DNA of 64,000 nucleotides from Apostichopus japonicus (Eukaryota > Echinodermata > Holothuroidea > Aspidochirotida > Stichopodidae). The stretch lies in assembly GCF_037975245.1 (NCBI RefSeq), contig NC_092578.1, positions 6,847,501 to 6,911,500 of the forward strand, in the 5' to 3' direction. The position numbers and the translations under genes are program-made. This document shows, one piece after another, positions 54,201 to 62,027 of the stretch (the stretch's first letter is position 1; each line of letters starts with the position of its first letter). The notes under the pieces are model-generated. The model saw only the letters and a list, made by a program, of their open reading frames with translations, was not told where the DNA came from and ran no database searches.

Positions 54201-57200
54201 TGATCGCCTTGAATAAATTCGCATAATTTTATCAGTCTGCAGGGATGGGGCATACATCGTTACGCAGATGGTCGTGCGCTTAGAACTCACCCGTCGCCAT
54301 TCAAATCGGCCACAGTGACATCGTAACCAAATGATGAATATGCAGAGGTAGAGACCAGCATATCGACGAACACCAATTCTCTCTCCCCCCATTCTTCTTG
54401 TTTTTTCATGATGACCACGGCACCCTTAGCATCTGCCCTCGGAGCCCCTCCGACAACGAAGGTCGTCCTGTCCTCGACAAATTTTCCAGAGGTGGCCGAA
54501 AATCCTGTGCACAAGAAGAAGAAGAAACGTGAGATGTCGCCTGCTATCGCGTAAATTGGTAAAGTGAGGTAAAGTGAGGGCAGATGACCTTATCAGGTCA
54601 TACAGGTCTACGGCATAAGGGACTACCTTTATACTTTAATTGAGAGTGCAGAAACTGTTTGGAGACAGGGAGGGACGCAATGAGCAAATTTTACACATTG
54701 TTTTACATATATACCTCAAAGTAAATATTAGTTGGACTTTGCGTGTGAGTAAATAATTCAAATATTTTATTCAGCCTTTAGCCAAATATGGTAAGCTGTG
54801 TCCACTGTTATTTTTTTGACTCCATATGTAACAAAGTTTAAACACGAAGGTGAAGTATGAACACTTGTGTCTACAATAGGGGTAAGCTACACACTACAAG
54901 ATAAGGATAGACTTTTTAGGCAAATTTTTTGGAACAAACTTTTTGGATCACGTTTGGCCAATGTTACCTCCTGCATTACAAATGCATTACAAGTGGCAGA
55001 TGTGGTCCACCGAAAAAGTACAGGGAAAGGATGTCTGTGGTCTAGACAACCCAGGCCAATATGGGACACTGAAACTAGCAGTGTTACACCAAGAAAAGCC
55101 TGTGCAAGGCGGGAGAAGCCTAGCTCCATAGCCTAACACACAATGTTAAACACGGGAGAAAAAACTGGCAAACACCGTCTAGACACACCAGAAACCCTCT
55201 AAATACCATCTGCTAAGATGGAAGGAAGGCTTAAGGACCATGTCTCACAAGGAGCAATTAGGTCGAGAAAAGCAATGCCTAGCAAAGTTCCTGTACGGAA
55301 ACGAAACCCACGAACAAATACAAGGTTATCAGAGTGATGACAAAACATGTAAATACACAAAAAACAATGAAGGATACTCAGATAGTTCTTTGCTAAAATG
55401 TGATAGAAACTTGATATGCGAGTGAGGAAGTTCAAGAAACGATCACCAAATGTAGAAAATTTGTTTCGACGAAAAAAAAACGTTGAAATATTCCTGTTAC
55501 AAGATGTATATGTAGTAGTAGTCTGCGGGATGGTTTATGGGATCGAGTGGGCAGGGATGCCCCGAGAGGGAGGGGTGCGGCGGTGCTGAAACATTCCGAG
55601 GTGTAGAAGCTTAGGTAGATGGGAAAGTGCAGATGTGGAGTGGGAGACAGGTGAGAGAGGAGCGAATGGTCTTTCTTTGCAACAATTTCCAGGCTGCTTT
55701 TACTATGTGATGAAAAAAAAAACAACTTCAAATTTGCTCTAGAAAGATTTCAGCACAGTCTCACCAAAGTAACTGTTCAGGTCGACCCGGACAGATTCCT
55801 GCGTGATTTCAGACCACCATAAGTGAAATTTGGGATTTGTGACGACCATAGATCCTTGCCAATTTCCAGCTCCTGGGGCACCGATGATAAAATCAGCACC
55901 GGAATCTCCCCTCTCTTTCTGAATAAAAAAAACGAAAAAAAGTTGCTGAATTTTACTGTGAGTGTAAATTACAGCTGCAACCGTGAACCAGAAAACGAAA
56001 CCGTTTAGTTGTTATGATGCCAAAACATACATGTGTTAATATGTATCGTGAACTTGTGCACACCAAAATGAAGAGGATTATCTACTCACTAGGTGCGGCA
56101 ACGTGTAGAGAAAGGTATCGAGAATCGATTATCAGGTTGACAGAGCATCAACCATCTAATTCACTGGTAATGTATTTTAGAGTATAGAAATTTTTATTCC
56201 AATTCCTATGTGAAACATACTCTTAGACACATAGATATCGTATGACTAAAAGGAAATAATTTTGGAGTTATCGTGACATAATTTGTTGGACAGATGCACA
56301 AAAGGGCCCCCCATAGACAAATGATACCACTTGTGTATTTTGACAAAACTAATCTTCTTCATCAAACCTAACCAACATAAACATCACATCCTGTCACACA
56401 GCTGAATTATCTTTTCAAGGTTATACAATCATTTCAATTTTGAAACGAAAAGAAACTGATAGTCCCAAGTACAACATCACAATTGATTGGACAATGAACT
56501 TGTTGCTTATTAAGTAAAGTGTCTATCTTTACATTTTTTTTTTAATTCATTTTTTGATTTTTGATTTTTTTTACCGAGGCCTTTCGTATTTGATGATTAC
56601 GACCTACTTTAGTGATAGCTAGACCGGTCCCTGCTTGACAGTAACCGAACGCGTCAGGTCCGCCTGTTTTGCCGCTGCAAGGGGCCCATCCGTCTTTGTA
56701 TGCCTCTTCGATGGTGAGATCACTTTCCAATAGGAAGCATCTACCGATGGGGTTGATACTGCTGATGACACCGTCCGTTCTCACGACCTGCTTATACCTG
56801 TGAGCACACGTCTGACGAGAGAGAGGATAATACGGAAAAAGACCACCTGTCATCAATTTTATAACAAGACAGAGAGAGAATGAGATTCTAAATTCCATTC
56901 TGACAGTTCAGTCGACAGACCTGTCAACCTACAATCTTTTATTACGATCGCACCGTCGTCGTACAAGTTTTCATAAATGTCGTCAATCGTTTCGAAATGA
57001 AATTTGGGCATGTCGGGCTTTAATAAGTTGCATTTTTTAGTTGAAGGATTATGCCAGAGACAAAATCTCCAGACTGCATGTAAATGATTATATACTGTAC
57101 TGTTGTTTCCTGCGCACAGTTTACATTTTTAGCGGCTAGTGACTCATCGTTTCGATACTTGCATTAAAAAGTGGCTTTCGTCAGGTACTTTCATTCCAAT

Positions 57201-60200
57201 GCGATGTGAAATAGCAATAAACTTGATGACACTATGACTGCTTCTTCACACTATTGTTAACACACAACAGTAAACAGTACTAAAATTAGTAAATTCACTT
57301 TCAGAAGAAAGATTAAAAAAAAAAACAGAAGCATATAATCAACCGAAAGGTAAGTGACAGATTGCAAAATACAATTTCTTTTGAACCTCAATTCCAATGA
57401 GAATAGGCAGACTGAAATTAAACACATTTTAACATACTTTCAATATTAATAAACATCCTCTAAATGGTCACATCATCTGCACATTAATTGACATGTATCA
57501 ATTCATTTTTATGACACACATGAAGTAATGATCCCAATGTTATGCACTTCGTTTAACATATTAGACCAAAATGACTTGCATAATAACTCAAAGTACAGTA
57601 AGGTTTACAATTACATCAAACTAAGACACAATCTTGACATTATTTCACTACGTAAAATATGAACGACGAGCGAGTGATTTGTAGACTACATTCGAATCTC
57701 GAAAGACAGTTTGTACCGATCTCTGCGTTTAACGCTCACTTGACAACGAGTTGCAAAATTTGCAGCTTTTTACTTAATTAATTGTTAATAGCTTCATTGT
57801 CAAATTGAAGAAGAACTACAGTACATTGTGTTGTCACTGGGAAATTTTTGTGGTATCAAATATCCTCAACAAAATTGATGACACAAAATGCCACTCTAAA
57901 TGCAGACACTGGGTGCTGCCACTCATAAAATTCAATCCCTACTTCAGCTCAGTGTGAAATCGTAAGTTGATCTTGAAGTGTCACAAGGATATACTGACAT
58001 TCTATCCAGATAGTGTTTGACTAATCACATTTATGTTGAATTCAGGTGCTGTACTGTATAAACCTGTTTATTCTGCATTACAGTAGTCACAGGACACAGT
58101 ACAGTAGTACACACAGTCCTCTACTGAAATTCCTATATAGCAATGAACTGAGCATGCAATGGAGAACAAATTTGATGAGTATTGAAAGTATGAAACATTA
58201 CCGATGTGAACGTTGTTTCTTACGAAGGCAGATTTCCGAAACTAATTGAATAATTTTAGTAGTACTTAGTTAACCAGTGTACTATGAGTTTATTCAGAGG
58301 AATTTACAACAATTAAATTGGGAAAAAATGTCTCAAGCTACATTAAAGGGTGTGAAGACTAGCGCAAAAAGAAACGTTTAATGCCGGTAATCTGACCTAG
58401 TTTCGAATGAGGTGTAATAGTTCTAAGTGTTAGACACCATCATCGATCCCAGAAAATACGCACACAGCTTGCTACCTTCGGTAATTAGACACTAGTGTAC
58501 AGTCAGTACATACAGCTGCGGTCAATACCCACAGCACAAATGATACAGCGATGGACATCTCAGGTCCAGCTAAAGATAACAAGGTATCGCGTTGCATTAC
58601 TGTCTGCATTTCGTAGCGACAAGCAGAAAACTTAACTTGCAAGCAACGGAAAGTTAACTTTTTCAGAGCGCGGCACGCGGTTTGGGGCGAGTCTTCAATG
58701 CCTTTAAGGTGATACTTTTGTATCTAGATGATATGGCATGACATCCTACCACCAAACCAACAGCCAATGTATGTATTTACTATCACTGACAACCCTCCCC
58801 CCATGGCTCCTCCTCGACAAAAACAAGTAAGCCTCGGATAATGGAATCATCGAACTAATTACAAGCAGACAAGACAAAGCTTAATTAAACAAGCCCGGCA
58901 ATAAATGACGAGGGAGACATTCCATTAGTCCGCCTTTAATTTCATGCATCTCTGCTGCTGCTGCTACGATGATGATCATGGTGACAGTATTCAGGTATGT
59001 AAGCCTGGATGAACACAGTGCATTCCAATCATTCACAGTGCAATGCAGAGATCTACTGTAGGTAATGTACCTTCAGTGTAGTAAATGCATTGATTTATAC
59101 TGCAAGTTTTAATATTTCTCAACGGTTAGGACTCCAACAGAAGCTCAATTGAAACCTGAGATATAAGTGCTGATTGTGGATGAACACAGGCCATCTCTTT
59201 TTGACTAGCGTCCATAGAATTATGTGTGTGGGGGGGCGGTGGGGGGGGGGGAGAGAGCGTGTAATAGTCACACCCATTTCTTCTCCAGAGTCAACCACTT
59301 AACTTCTGTGTCAGACAGGCGAGAGTGTCTCTCAACATCTGACCAATCTCTCTGTTAAAATACTGATGGAGATACAATCTCAGTGCAGGAACATATGAAC
59401 CAGTTACTTCTAGGGATTTATATCAATAATCACCTGTTGCTAATGTGCTCAATTTTCTTTGCCCTTTTGGGCATTGCTTGGGACAACAACATGCGCGCAA
59501 GCAAGCATTTCAACGATTCTGTGACATTTCTTAGGTTGTTCATCACTTTCTTTTAGGAGATCAATTTTGTATTGCACAGAAATATCATTTTCCAGTATGC
59601 AATAACAAAGCAGATTTGGGCAGATTTTGAGCATTATTTGCGACAACATGGGGGGGGGGGTGAGGGGGAGGAAGTGGTGGGGTGCAGGCAGCCAGCATTT
59701 CAACGATTCTGTGACATTTTTTAGGTTGTTCATCACTTTCTATTAGGAAATCAATTTGGTATTGCACAGAAATATAATTTTCCAGTATGCATTTATACGA
59801 AGTATATTGTATACGCCTACTGTAGCACGAGTTGGAAAAGTGATGATACACTATGTGCTTCTTAACTACATTACAGAGAGACTATAATGTAGCGTTATTA
59901 GTGACAAGTGAATAAACGTTTCTGGCAAATAGAACCCTAGTTACACTCACCAAATAGCGATCAGCTTCTTTATTATTTTTTTTTAATGTTGTCGCTCATG
60001 TATAGACTCTCATGTACGTGACAGGGTTCTTAGTCGGCCTCTCTTGTGGAAGATCTTCATTGTCTGAACAAAGCCCTGACCCTTTGTTCAAGCCTGTATA
60101 ACCTACACGCATGGTTTTCGTTTAAAACTACAAACTGGCTCCTGGTCCCTGCCACGTGGCTCCTTGGTCTATCAAAAAGCCTGTTTACGAGGAGCGATTA

Positions 60201-62027
60201 TTTGCAGAAAGTGACTCCTGGACCTCACAAAATCTTACTTTCAACCTCGACGATGACCTTTTCCGATAACATCACACGCACAGTGATCTCGTTCACACTG
60301 TGTTTAACGTAAAGCAGACTAGGGGACCCAGTCGCTTCTTTCACTGCATACTGATACCACCAAGAGAGGATTTCCTTTGCTTTTCACTATGAAGTGAATC
60401 AATTCAGCAACTGGATGGGTGGTTTCATTTTAGTATTTAAGGAAAAGAAGTCTTTTTTTTGAGGGGGGTGGGGAGGTTTTAAGGACAAGGCTGTACATTA
60501 ATGTATGTATTACACTTACAGCTACTTTTCCACCAGGGCCTTGGCTTCTTACTGTCACACCCAGCCATTCTCCGTTCTTGTCCTTTGACTCTTCTTCTTC
60601 CCCTGTGGTACAAAACATAATATCAAAATTGATGAAGGGCAAAAGATAGACAACCAAGTGCTATTTAAATAGAGCATGAGACCGGGGGGGAGGCGGGTGG
60701 GTGGGGGAGAAGATGAACTTCAGTTTACTTTCAGAATATCACTTAAAATGTAATTACCCAATAAAATGCAAAGTTTTAAATAGTAAAAATCAAATATGAT
60801 CAAAGACTGACCACAGAAATCCATGTATATGATTCTGAATGGGAAAAAACCTTCCGCAGAAAACCAAGTAAAACAAATTTGACATTACTGCTTGTCTCAA
60901 GATCGTGCCTAGATACTGTATTCCTGAACGAGACTGCTCTGGTTGTTCTAGACACTGTAGAACGAGAGTGCTAAGGTTCTGGGGAGACAGGTAAGCAAGG
61001 AGTGAATTAAACTAATGAAGATGCAAGCCCAACTGATTGGTGTGCCTCTCTAAAGGCAGCGATAAAAAATGATAGAAGACCTCATAATTAATCTACTTTT
61101 GGGTATTTTTTCCAATAATTTCCACAATTCTTGAAATTGATATATTTTTGGGTCCATCACTCCTCAGCTGTAACAGTCACCAGAGCATTAATGCATTCAT
61201 CTATCATCACAAGCCTCATTATCATATATTCAAAGTTTGGTAGTACTGTACAGTACACTCATGAAAAGGGTTTTCCTGAAAAGGAAGAATTGAAAGGTGA
61301 TAGTGTGTTTTAAGGTGAAAGGGTTACAAGTTTAAAGGGGGACAATAACCCAACCATTATCTGTAGCTTACTGTACAGTACATGATCATCACAGAAATCT
61401 TTGTGATTAATAACTCTTCCAAACAGCTAAGAAAAGAAAATCTTTTACCCTCTGGGAGGTACAGTATCCTTAGTTTGAAACTTGTTTCATGTCGAGGGAG
61501 AGGGGGGCTGTTATTTTGTAATGACAGTGAGGATCTAACTACTGTATGATAATGTCATATTGAGACTTGATCACGTCCTCGCGCCTTGTGTGTGAAGGAA
61601 CATGAAATGGGTGATATCTCTCCCAAATGGAATCAGATTTTCTTACTTAGTTTGGACAAGTTATTATCGGACCAATATTGACGGTTGGGTTCGTCTGGTC
61701 TCGGAGTCCTGTGATGGTAGAACGGTCAAATGATCGATGCTGGATCAAATCCTTGTTTTCTGCTTTTCAATAAATTTAGTCAAGGACATTTTAAAATATT
61801 TCGTTATGGACAGACATCAAAATTCTGCTATAGTTCATTCTCCCCAAATGACTTCAGGTTGAAAAACATGGAAAGGTGGAAGGGGGAAAAAGGGCCACTT
61901 ACCAACACCTTCCACTTCGATCTGTGTACAGTCATCAAATGAGGTGGTCAAGGGACACCGGAAGACACCCCCTGTGTTATTGAATGGAAGATTGTCATCA
62001 CTGAATATAGGAGCACCAACTAAGAAT
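24050..62027 (-). CDS. ITGA6-like: Integrin alpha chain, laminin-receptor (alpha3/6/7-like) class, 26 exons, 5' incomplete
   Basis: This is a cell-surface adhesion receptor subunit that pairs with a beta integrin; members of this class bind laminin. The minus-strand exons listed separately join with matching phases at every junction into 1,075 codons plus stop. Domains in order are FG-GAP beta-propeller blades, thigh, calf-1, calf-2, one membrane helix and a 50-residue tail. Three Ca-binding loops are visible (DLNGDGYDD, DINWDGFED, DLDWNAFPD). There is no inserted I-domain. Motifs such as WLGVTVRSQGPGGK, CAHRY, SQLFFGG, GKWLLY and WWIILVA match vertebrate alpha6/alpha7 better than alpha5/alphaV; this comparison is from memory. 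The signal peptide and first propeller strand are absent and no convincing exon for them was found between 62,028 and 64,000. Sea urchin laminin-binding alpha chains are likely relatives. No promoter is visible. Confidence 0.95.
24724..25215. repeat. Local tandem repeat, two units plus a partial, in the last integrin intron
   Basis: GTGACACTAGAAG.CAACACA and GATTCAAAAGCTGCATTT recur at starts 24,724, 24,951 and 25,134, with AGGTC.AGGATT(C/T)TTC in between. Units are about 227 and 183 bases and diverged. Confidence 0.85.
27436..27660. repeat. TTTGATCA-rich repeat tract
   Basis: Many copies of TTTGATCA and ATCTTTGATCATTTC, including a duplicated block CATTTCTTTGATCATATCATTTGATCA (written here as one motif in overlapping parts TTTCTTTGATCATATC and ATCATTTGATCA). 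TGATCA is self-complementary, so the tract is rich in short palindromes. Confidence 0.85.
28155..28184. promoter_or_regulatory. Three tandem octamer (ATTTGCAT) motifs
   Basis: ATTTGCAT at 28,155, 28,166 and 28,177, an exact 11-base period. It is the reverse complement of the POU/Oct octamer ATGCAAAT. Function is inferred from motif identity only; it may be a young microduplication. Confidence 0.5.
29818..29943 (-). CDS. Integrin alpha exon 25: transmembrane helix
   Basis: Forty-two codons, phase 0 at both ends. After a short extracellular stretch it encodes WWIILVAVLLGLLLL and ILLIVILWK, a single hydrophobic helix. It starts with the WWIILVA block shared with alpha6 and ends at the lysine before the tail motif. 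Confidence 0.97.
30493..30597 (-). CDS. Integrin alpha exon 24: membrane-proximal calf-2
   Basis: Thirty-five codons, phase 0 at both ends, encoding DYLTAKKVTVRIHGYVEMAN and a hydrophilic TQTNTNNDRDT stretch. Acceptor CTCCAG, donor GTAAGA. Confidence 0.9.
31040..31168 (-). CDS. Integrin alpha exon 23: calf-2 light chain
   Basis: Forty-three codons, phase 0 at both ends. DCENGTARCFKFTCILRDL and KARLWNATFME match the C-x-x-(I/F)-x-C and (S/A)RLWNSTF(L/M)E motifs of alpha6. An N-glycosylation sequon (NAT) is conserved. Confidence 0.96.
31586..31696 (-). CDS. Integrin alpha exon 22: calf-2 with chain-cleavage region
   Basis: It encodes PCKSNCSEKAIGQKRETYDP, then a linker. The KR within GQKRE falls where other alpha chains are cut into heavy and light chains. 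It lacks the arginine at P4 of an ideal furin site, so cleavage is plausible but not assured. Phase 0 at both ends. Confidence 0.92.
32197..32367 (-). CDS. Integrin alpha exon 21: calf-2
   Basis: Fifty-seven codons, phase 0 at both ends. VFNQGPAMVDE matches the N-x-GP strand and VTNGKWLLYML the (I/V)xNGKWLLY strand of alpha6, followed by the cysteine in GSCEIDES. The donor GTTAGT is weak. Confidence 0.95.
32557..32659 (-). CDS. Integrin alpha exon 20: calf-2 start
   Basis: It encodes KSQLFFGGVIRGES and EEIGPLMQQRWT. SQLFFGG..(V/I).GE is specific to laminin-receptor alpha chains (SQVYFGG..VGE in alpha6) and is a main reason for the class call. Phase 2 in, phase 0 out. Confidence 0.95.
33194..33277 (-). 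CDS. Integrin alpha exon 19: calf-1/calf-2
   Basis: It encodes TNEDLSPEDNEKSLIVDVES and DVQLDG, the strand leading into calf-2. Acceptor ATTACAG, donor GTGAAT, phase 2 at both ends. A short (TA)n run sits just upstream in the intron. Confidence 0.9.
33798..33877 (-). CDS. Integrin alpha exon 18: calf-1
   Basis: It encodes DNMVMRFDANRVPADVMTLS and FFIEAT, a strand pair following the LGNP motif. Acceptor TTTTAG, donor GTAAGT, phase 0 in and 2 out. Confidence 0.92.
34022..34126 (-). CDS. Integrin alpha exon 17: calf-1
   Basis: Thirty-five codons, phase 0 at both ends. FSCGDPVAKED and ITCFLGNPYPP match the calf-1 disulfide and the C-x-LGNP motif found in almost all integrin alpha chains. Acceptor TTGCAG, donor GTTGGT. 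Confidence 0.95.
34733..34883 (-). CDS. Integrin alpha exon 16: calf-1
   Basis: It encodes GNPLMKVGIDNDLKLSVNIE and AEHAYDANLMVEYS, matching the calf-1 strands with (A/D)(A/G)YEA(E/K)L in other alpha chains. Acceptor TTCCAG, donor GTAAGG, phase 2 in and 0 out. Confidence 0.94.
35036..35061 (-). CDS. Candidate 26-nt microexon of the integrin gene
   Basis: A 26-nt segment lies between a strong acceptor (TTTTTGCAG) and a strong donor (GTAAGTAA). Read in phase 0 it gives AAVLTDCGS and would splice in frame to exon 16 if exon 15 were skipped. Included after exon 15 it reaches a TGA within five codons. It could be a poison or mutually exclusive exon, or a chance pair of splice-like sites. No transcript evidence is available here. 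Confidence 0.35.
35778..35875 (-). CDS. Integrin alpha exon 15: genu / calf-1 start
   Basis: It encodes VEFTKECAEDDGECITDLVV, matching the C-G-(E/D)-D-N-x-C loop at the knee of integrin alpha chains. The acceptor (CCTCGAAG) has a poor pyrimidine tract but the frame and similarity support it. It ends GG in phase 2 before donor GTAAGT. Confidence 0.9.
35876..41523. other. Integrin intron 14-15 (5.6 kb)
   Basis: Holds a LINE fragment at 39.2-39.6 kb, a G run near 38,305 and short AT tracts. No further integrin exon was recognised. Confidence 0.5.
39225..39615 (+). pseudogene. LINE reverse transcriptase C-terminal fragment (CR1/L2-like)
   Basis: The plus strand encodes LINKLQVVQNSAVKVIL, then, after an apparent internal deletion, RINYKILLPTWKALHGQTPQ, YLSDLISPYKP, AFSRIGPRLWNSMPHELR and SLNSFKKHL. 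The order LQxVQNSA, WKALHG.(A/T)PxYLSDL, RxWNS(L/M)P, FKKxL is the C-terminal signature of CR1/L2-type LINEs. Downstream ATTGATGATGA resembles their short 3' tails. Confidence 0.85.
41524..41556 (-). CDS. Integrin alpha exon 14: 33-nt exon
   Basis: An 11-codon exon (DGGWQVEQLVT), phase 0 at both ends, with acceptor TTGTTTAG and donor GTAAGT. It is inferred from splice signals, frame and similarity of its product to the strand before the first calf-1 cysteine. Because it is short and in frame it could also be skipped. Confidence 0.75.
41557..45294. other. Integrin intron 13-14 (3.7 kb)
   Basis: Contains the duplication at 44.26-44.77 kb, G runs (42,729-42,740 and others) and AT-rich tracts near 42,820-42,890. 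No exon is supported. Confidence 0.5.
44262..44765. repeat. Tandem duplication of about 280 bp, two copies
   Basis: GGTTT(G)GATACAGAAGTCTTG, GATTGAT.(A/T)AG(T/C)A, ATATGGGAG, AATACCACAG, TTCTTGTAATA, ATGGTTGGGATAGA and GTACATTAACACC recur in order in both copies. Confidence 0.9.
45295..45348 (-). CDS. Integrin alpha exon 13: small acidic cysteine loop
   Basis: An 18-codon exon, phase 0 at both ends, encoding CDEDLDDPTTCIPIPNVK between acceptor CCTACAG and donor GTAAGT. Two cysteines eight residues apart could close a short loop. Part of it appears to be an insertion near the thigh-genu boundary relative to vertebrate chains. Confidence 0.85.
45349..47137. other. Integrin intron 12-13 (1.8 kb)
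   Basis: Purine-rich patches (GGGAGGGGGATG units near 45,625-45,665) and G runs. No exon or dispersed element was recognised. Confidence 0.5.
47138..47293 (-). CDS. Integrin alpha exon 12: thigh
   Basis: Fifty-two codons, phase 0 at both ends, acceptor CTGTAG and donor GTAGGG. DIYRPIPLRVTFSLPEEEP matches the (R)PIP strand of the thigh. Its 3' part, after a proline-rich turn, begins a segment absent from vertebrate alpha6. Confidence 0.93.
47918..48090 (-). CDS. Integrin alpha exon 11: thigh
   Basis: It encodes DVIFEVEAEAKRR, SRVYFEGADP, NQRLSMNYK and EACYPPIQAILR, matching the RVQF/RVYF region of the thigh in alpha6. Phase 1 in, phase 0 out, donor GTAAGC. The acceptor TTGCACTCAG lies only 30 bases from the end of an inserted MITE (see 48,121-48,484). 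Confidence 0.94.
48121..48484 (+). mobile_element. MITE copy 2, in an integrin intron next to an acceptor
   Basis: A 364-bp element from TTAAAGGGTGTGAAGACTTG to GAGTCTTCAATGCCTTTAA. It shares its body with copy 3 (GGTAATTAGACACTAGTGTA, CAGTACATACAGCTGCGGTC). Its left edge is 30 bases from the 3' splice site of integrin exon 11. Confidence 0.92.
49241..49441. repeat. AGGTCA half-site array (10-bp minisatellite)
   Basis: Fourteen exact AGGTCA in about 200 bases, mostly at 10-base spacing with linkers CAGC, TACA or TGCT. Seven neighbouring pairs are perfect DR4 elements (AGGTCA-N4-AGGTCA). The array ends seven bases from the donor of integrin exon 10. It is a minisatellite by structure; binding by nuclear receptors is inference. 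Confidence 0.95.
49449..49507 (-). CDS. Integrin alpha exon 10: thigh
   Basis: A short 59-nt exon encoding CFTITVCAQYFTASKFDEQL; the codon for the first cysteine is split by the intron. The acceptor is TTTACAG. The donor GTAAGT sits seven bases from an array of AGGTCA half-sites in the following intron. Confidence 0.92.
50006..50107 (-). CDS. Integrin alpha exon 9: thigh start
   Basis: It encodes GRPVINMTATVTVSPSQ and the cysteine-bearing DLDCNVGGEQKL. The RPVI(N/V) start of the thigh domain is a family hallmark. The acceptor is TTTTTAG and the donor GTAAGT. Phase 2 at both ends. Confidence 0.93.
51042..51297 (-). CDS. Integrin alpha exon 8: blades 6-7
   Basis: The longest exon here. It encodes DFAVGAPYEND, GAVYVYLGS, NNTFGYSLSGGMDLDWNAFPD and LLIGALDSESVVLLR, which are the blade-6 core, the third Ca-binding loop and the final propeller strand. 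The donor GTTAGG is weaker than most in the gene. Phase 1 in, phase 2 out. Confidence 0.95.
52303..52408 (-). CDS. Integrin alpha exon 7: blades 5-6
   Basis: It encodes GPLDSRFGMSV and GLGDINWDGFE, ending within the second Ca-binding loop. The acceptor is TCTGCAG and the donor GTAATG. Phase 0 in, phase 1 out. Confidence 0.95.
52621..53011 (+). mobile_element. tRNA-derived SINE (family B), in an integrin intron
   Basis: The head has TGTGGTCAAGTTGTTAAGGC (box A region) and ACAGGTTCGAGCCCTGGC (box B, close to GGTTCGANNCC). The body has CTTGGGCAAGGCGCTTTATC and CTTCACCCAGGTGTATAAAT, a layout common in marine-invertebrate SINEs. It ends in an AT-rich tail. It lies between integrin exons 6 and 7. 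Confidence 0.85.
53570..53663 (-). CDS. Integrin alpha exon 6: blade 5
   Basis: It encodes YDDIIVGAPMFFDRE and VGGAVYVFINEAYD, completing the DxNxDGxxD loop and FG-GAP core of blade 5. The acceptor is CGACAG and the donor GTAAGT. Phase 2 in, phase 0 out. Confidence 0.96.
53766..54032 (+). mobile_element. SINE (family A), full length, in an integrin intron
   Basis: A tRNA-like head (TTAGCTTAGTGGTTAACGCC), then a body with AGAGTTGTTGACAATTGACA, a 3' region with TCAGCTTGCGGCTTTGATAA and a (CATA)n tail. A short internal duplication of GGTTAACGC.GGTGC interrupts the head. It lies between integrin exons 5 and 6. Two partial copies are at 4.2 and 14.6 kb. Confidence 0.85.
54291..54504 (-). CDS. Integrin alpha exon 5: blades 4-5
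   Basis: The exon runs from acceptor GTGCACAG to donor GTGAGT. It encodes FSATSGKF, VVGGAPRADAKGAVVIMKK, SSFGYDVTVADLNGDG. The last motif is the first half of a Ca-binding loop completed by the next exon (phase 2 junction). The layout matches alpha6 blade 4 closely. Confidence 0.96.
54505..55764. other. Integrin intron 4-5
   Basis: About 1.26 kb between exons 4 and 5. There are overlapping open frames at 54.87-55.43 kb but none resembles a known protein or has splice support. Confidence 0.5.
55765..55918 (-). CDS. Integrin alpha exon 4: blade 3
   Basis: The exon runs from acceptor TATTCAG to donor GTGAGA. It encodes KERGDSGADFIIGAPGAGNW, where IIGAPG...NWQG is the blade-3 core. The RGDS just before the core is an insertion relative to vertebrate alpha6. 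The stretch before the next blade is shorter than in alpha6/alpha7, where alternative X exons lie. It ends in phase 1. Confidence 0.95.
56608..56811 (-). CDS. Integrin alpha exon 3: blades 2-3
   Basis: Sixty-eight codons in phase 0 at both ends, from acceptor CTCGTCAG to donor GTAGGT. It encodes TCAHRYK, GRCFLLE, the cysteine APCSG and FGYCQAGTG, the conserved cysteine framework between propeller blades 2 and 3. The glycine-rich FGYCQAGTG corresponds to FGSCQQGV in alpha6. Confidence 0.95.
58343..58707 (+). mobile_element. MITE copy 3, in an integrin intron
   Basis: A 365-bp element closely matching copy 2 in the same orientation, from TTAAAGGGTGTGAAGACTAG to GAGTCTTCAATGCCTTTAA. It lies between integrin exons 2 and 3. 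Confidence 0.92.
59465..59790. repeat. Tandem duplication of about 190 bp, two copies
   Basis: CATTTCAACGATTCTGTGACA, TTAGGTTGTTCATCACTTTC, TATTGCACAGAAATAT and ATTTTCCAGTATGCA recur at about 190-base spacing, with a G run between the copies. Confidence 0.92.
60520..60602 (-). CDS. Integrin alpha exon 2: blade 2 start
   Basis: The exon runs from acceptor CCACAG to donor GTAAGTG. It encodes an acidic stretch (EEEESKDKN) followed by the family signature WLGVTVRSQGPGGKV. The phase-1 start agrees with the previous exon and it ends in phase 0. Confidence 0.95.
60603..61902. other. Integrin intron 1-2 as seen
   Basis: AT-rich, 1.3 kb, with nothing recognised beyond G-rich patches near 60,684-60,708. 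Confidence 0.5.
61903..62027 (-). CDS. Integrin alpha exon 1 seen: propeller blade 1
   Basis: The exon lies between acceptor TTCATAG and donor GTAAGT. It begins with the last base of a codon, so an upstream exon exists. It encodes FLVGAPIF, the first FG-GAP core, then a cysteine pair (FRCPL, DDCTQ) like that in blade 1 of vertebrate alpha chains. It ends in phase 1. Confidence 0.93.

Larger units (their letters stand above)
56812..60519. other. Integrin intron 2-3 (3.7 kb)
   Basis: Holds MITE copy 3 and the duplication at 59.5-59.8 kb. No exon is recognised. Confidence 0.5.

Noticed and set aside
54867-55425. Overlapping plus-strand frames possibly from a retroelement
   Set aside because: No reverse transcriptase, integrase or zinc-knuckle motif is visible and stops break the frames.
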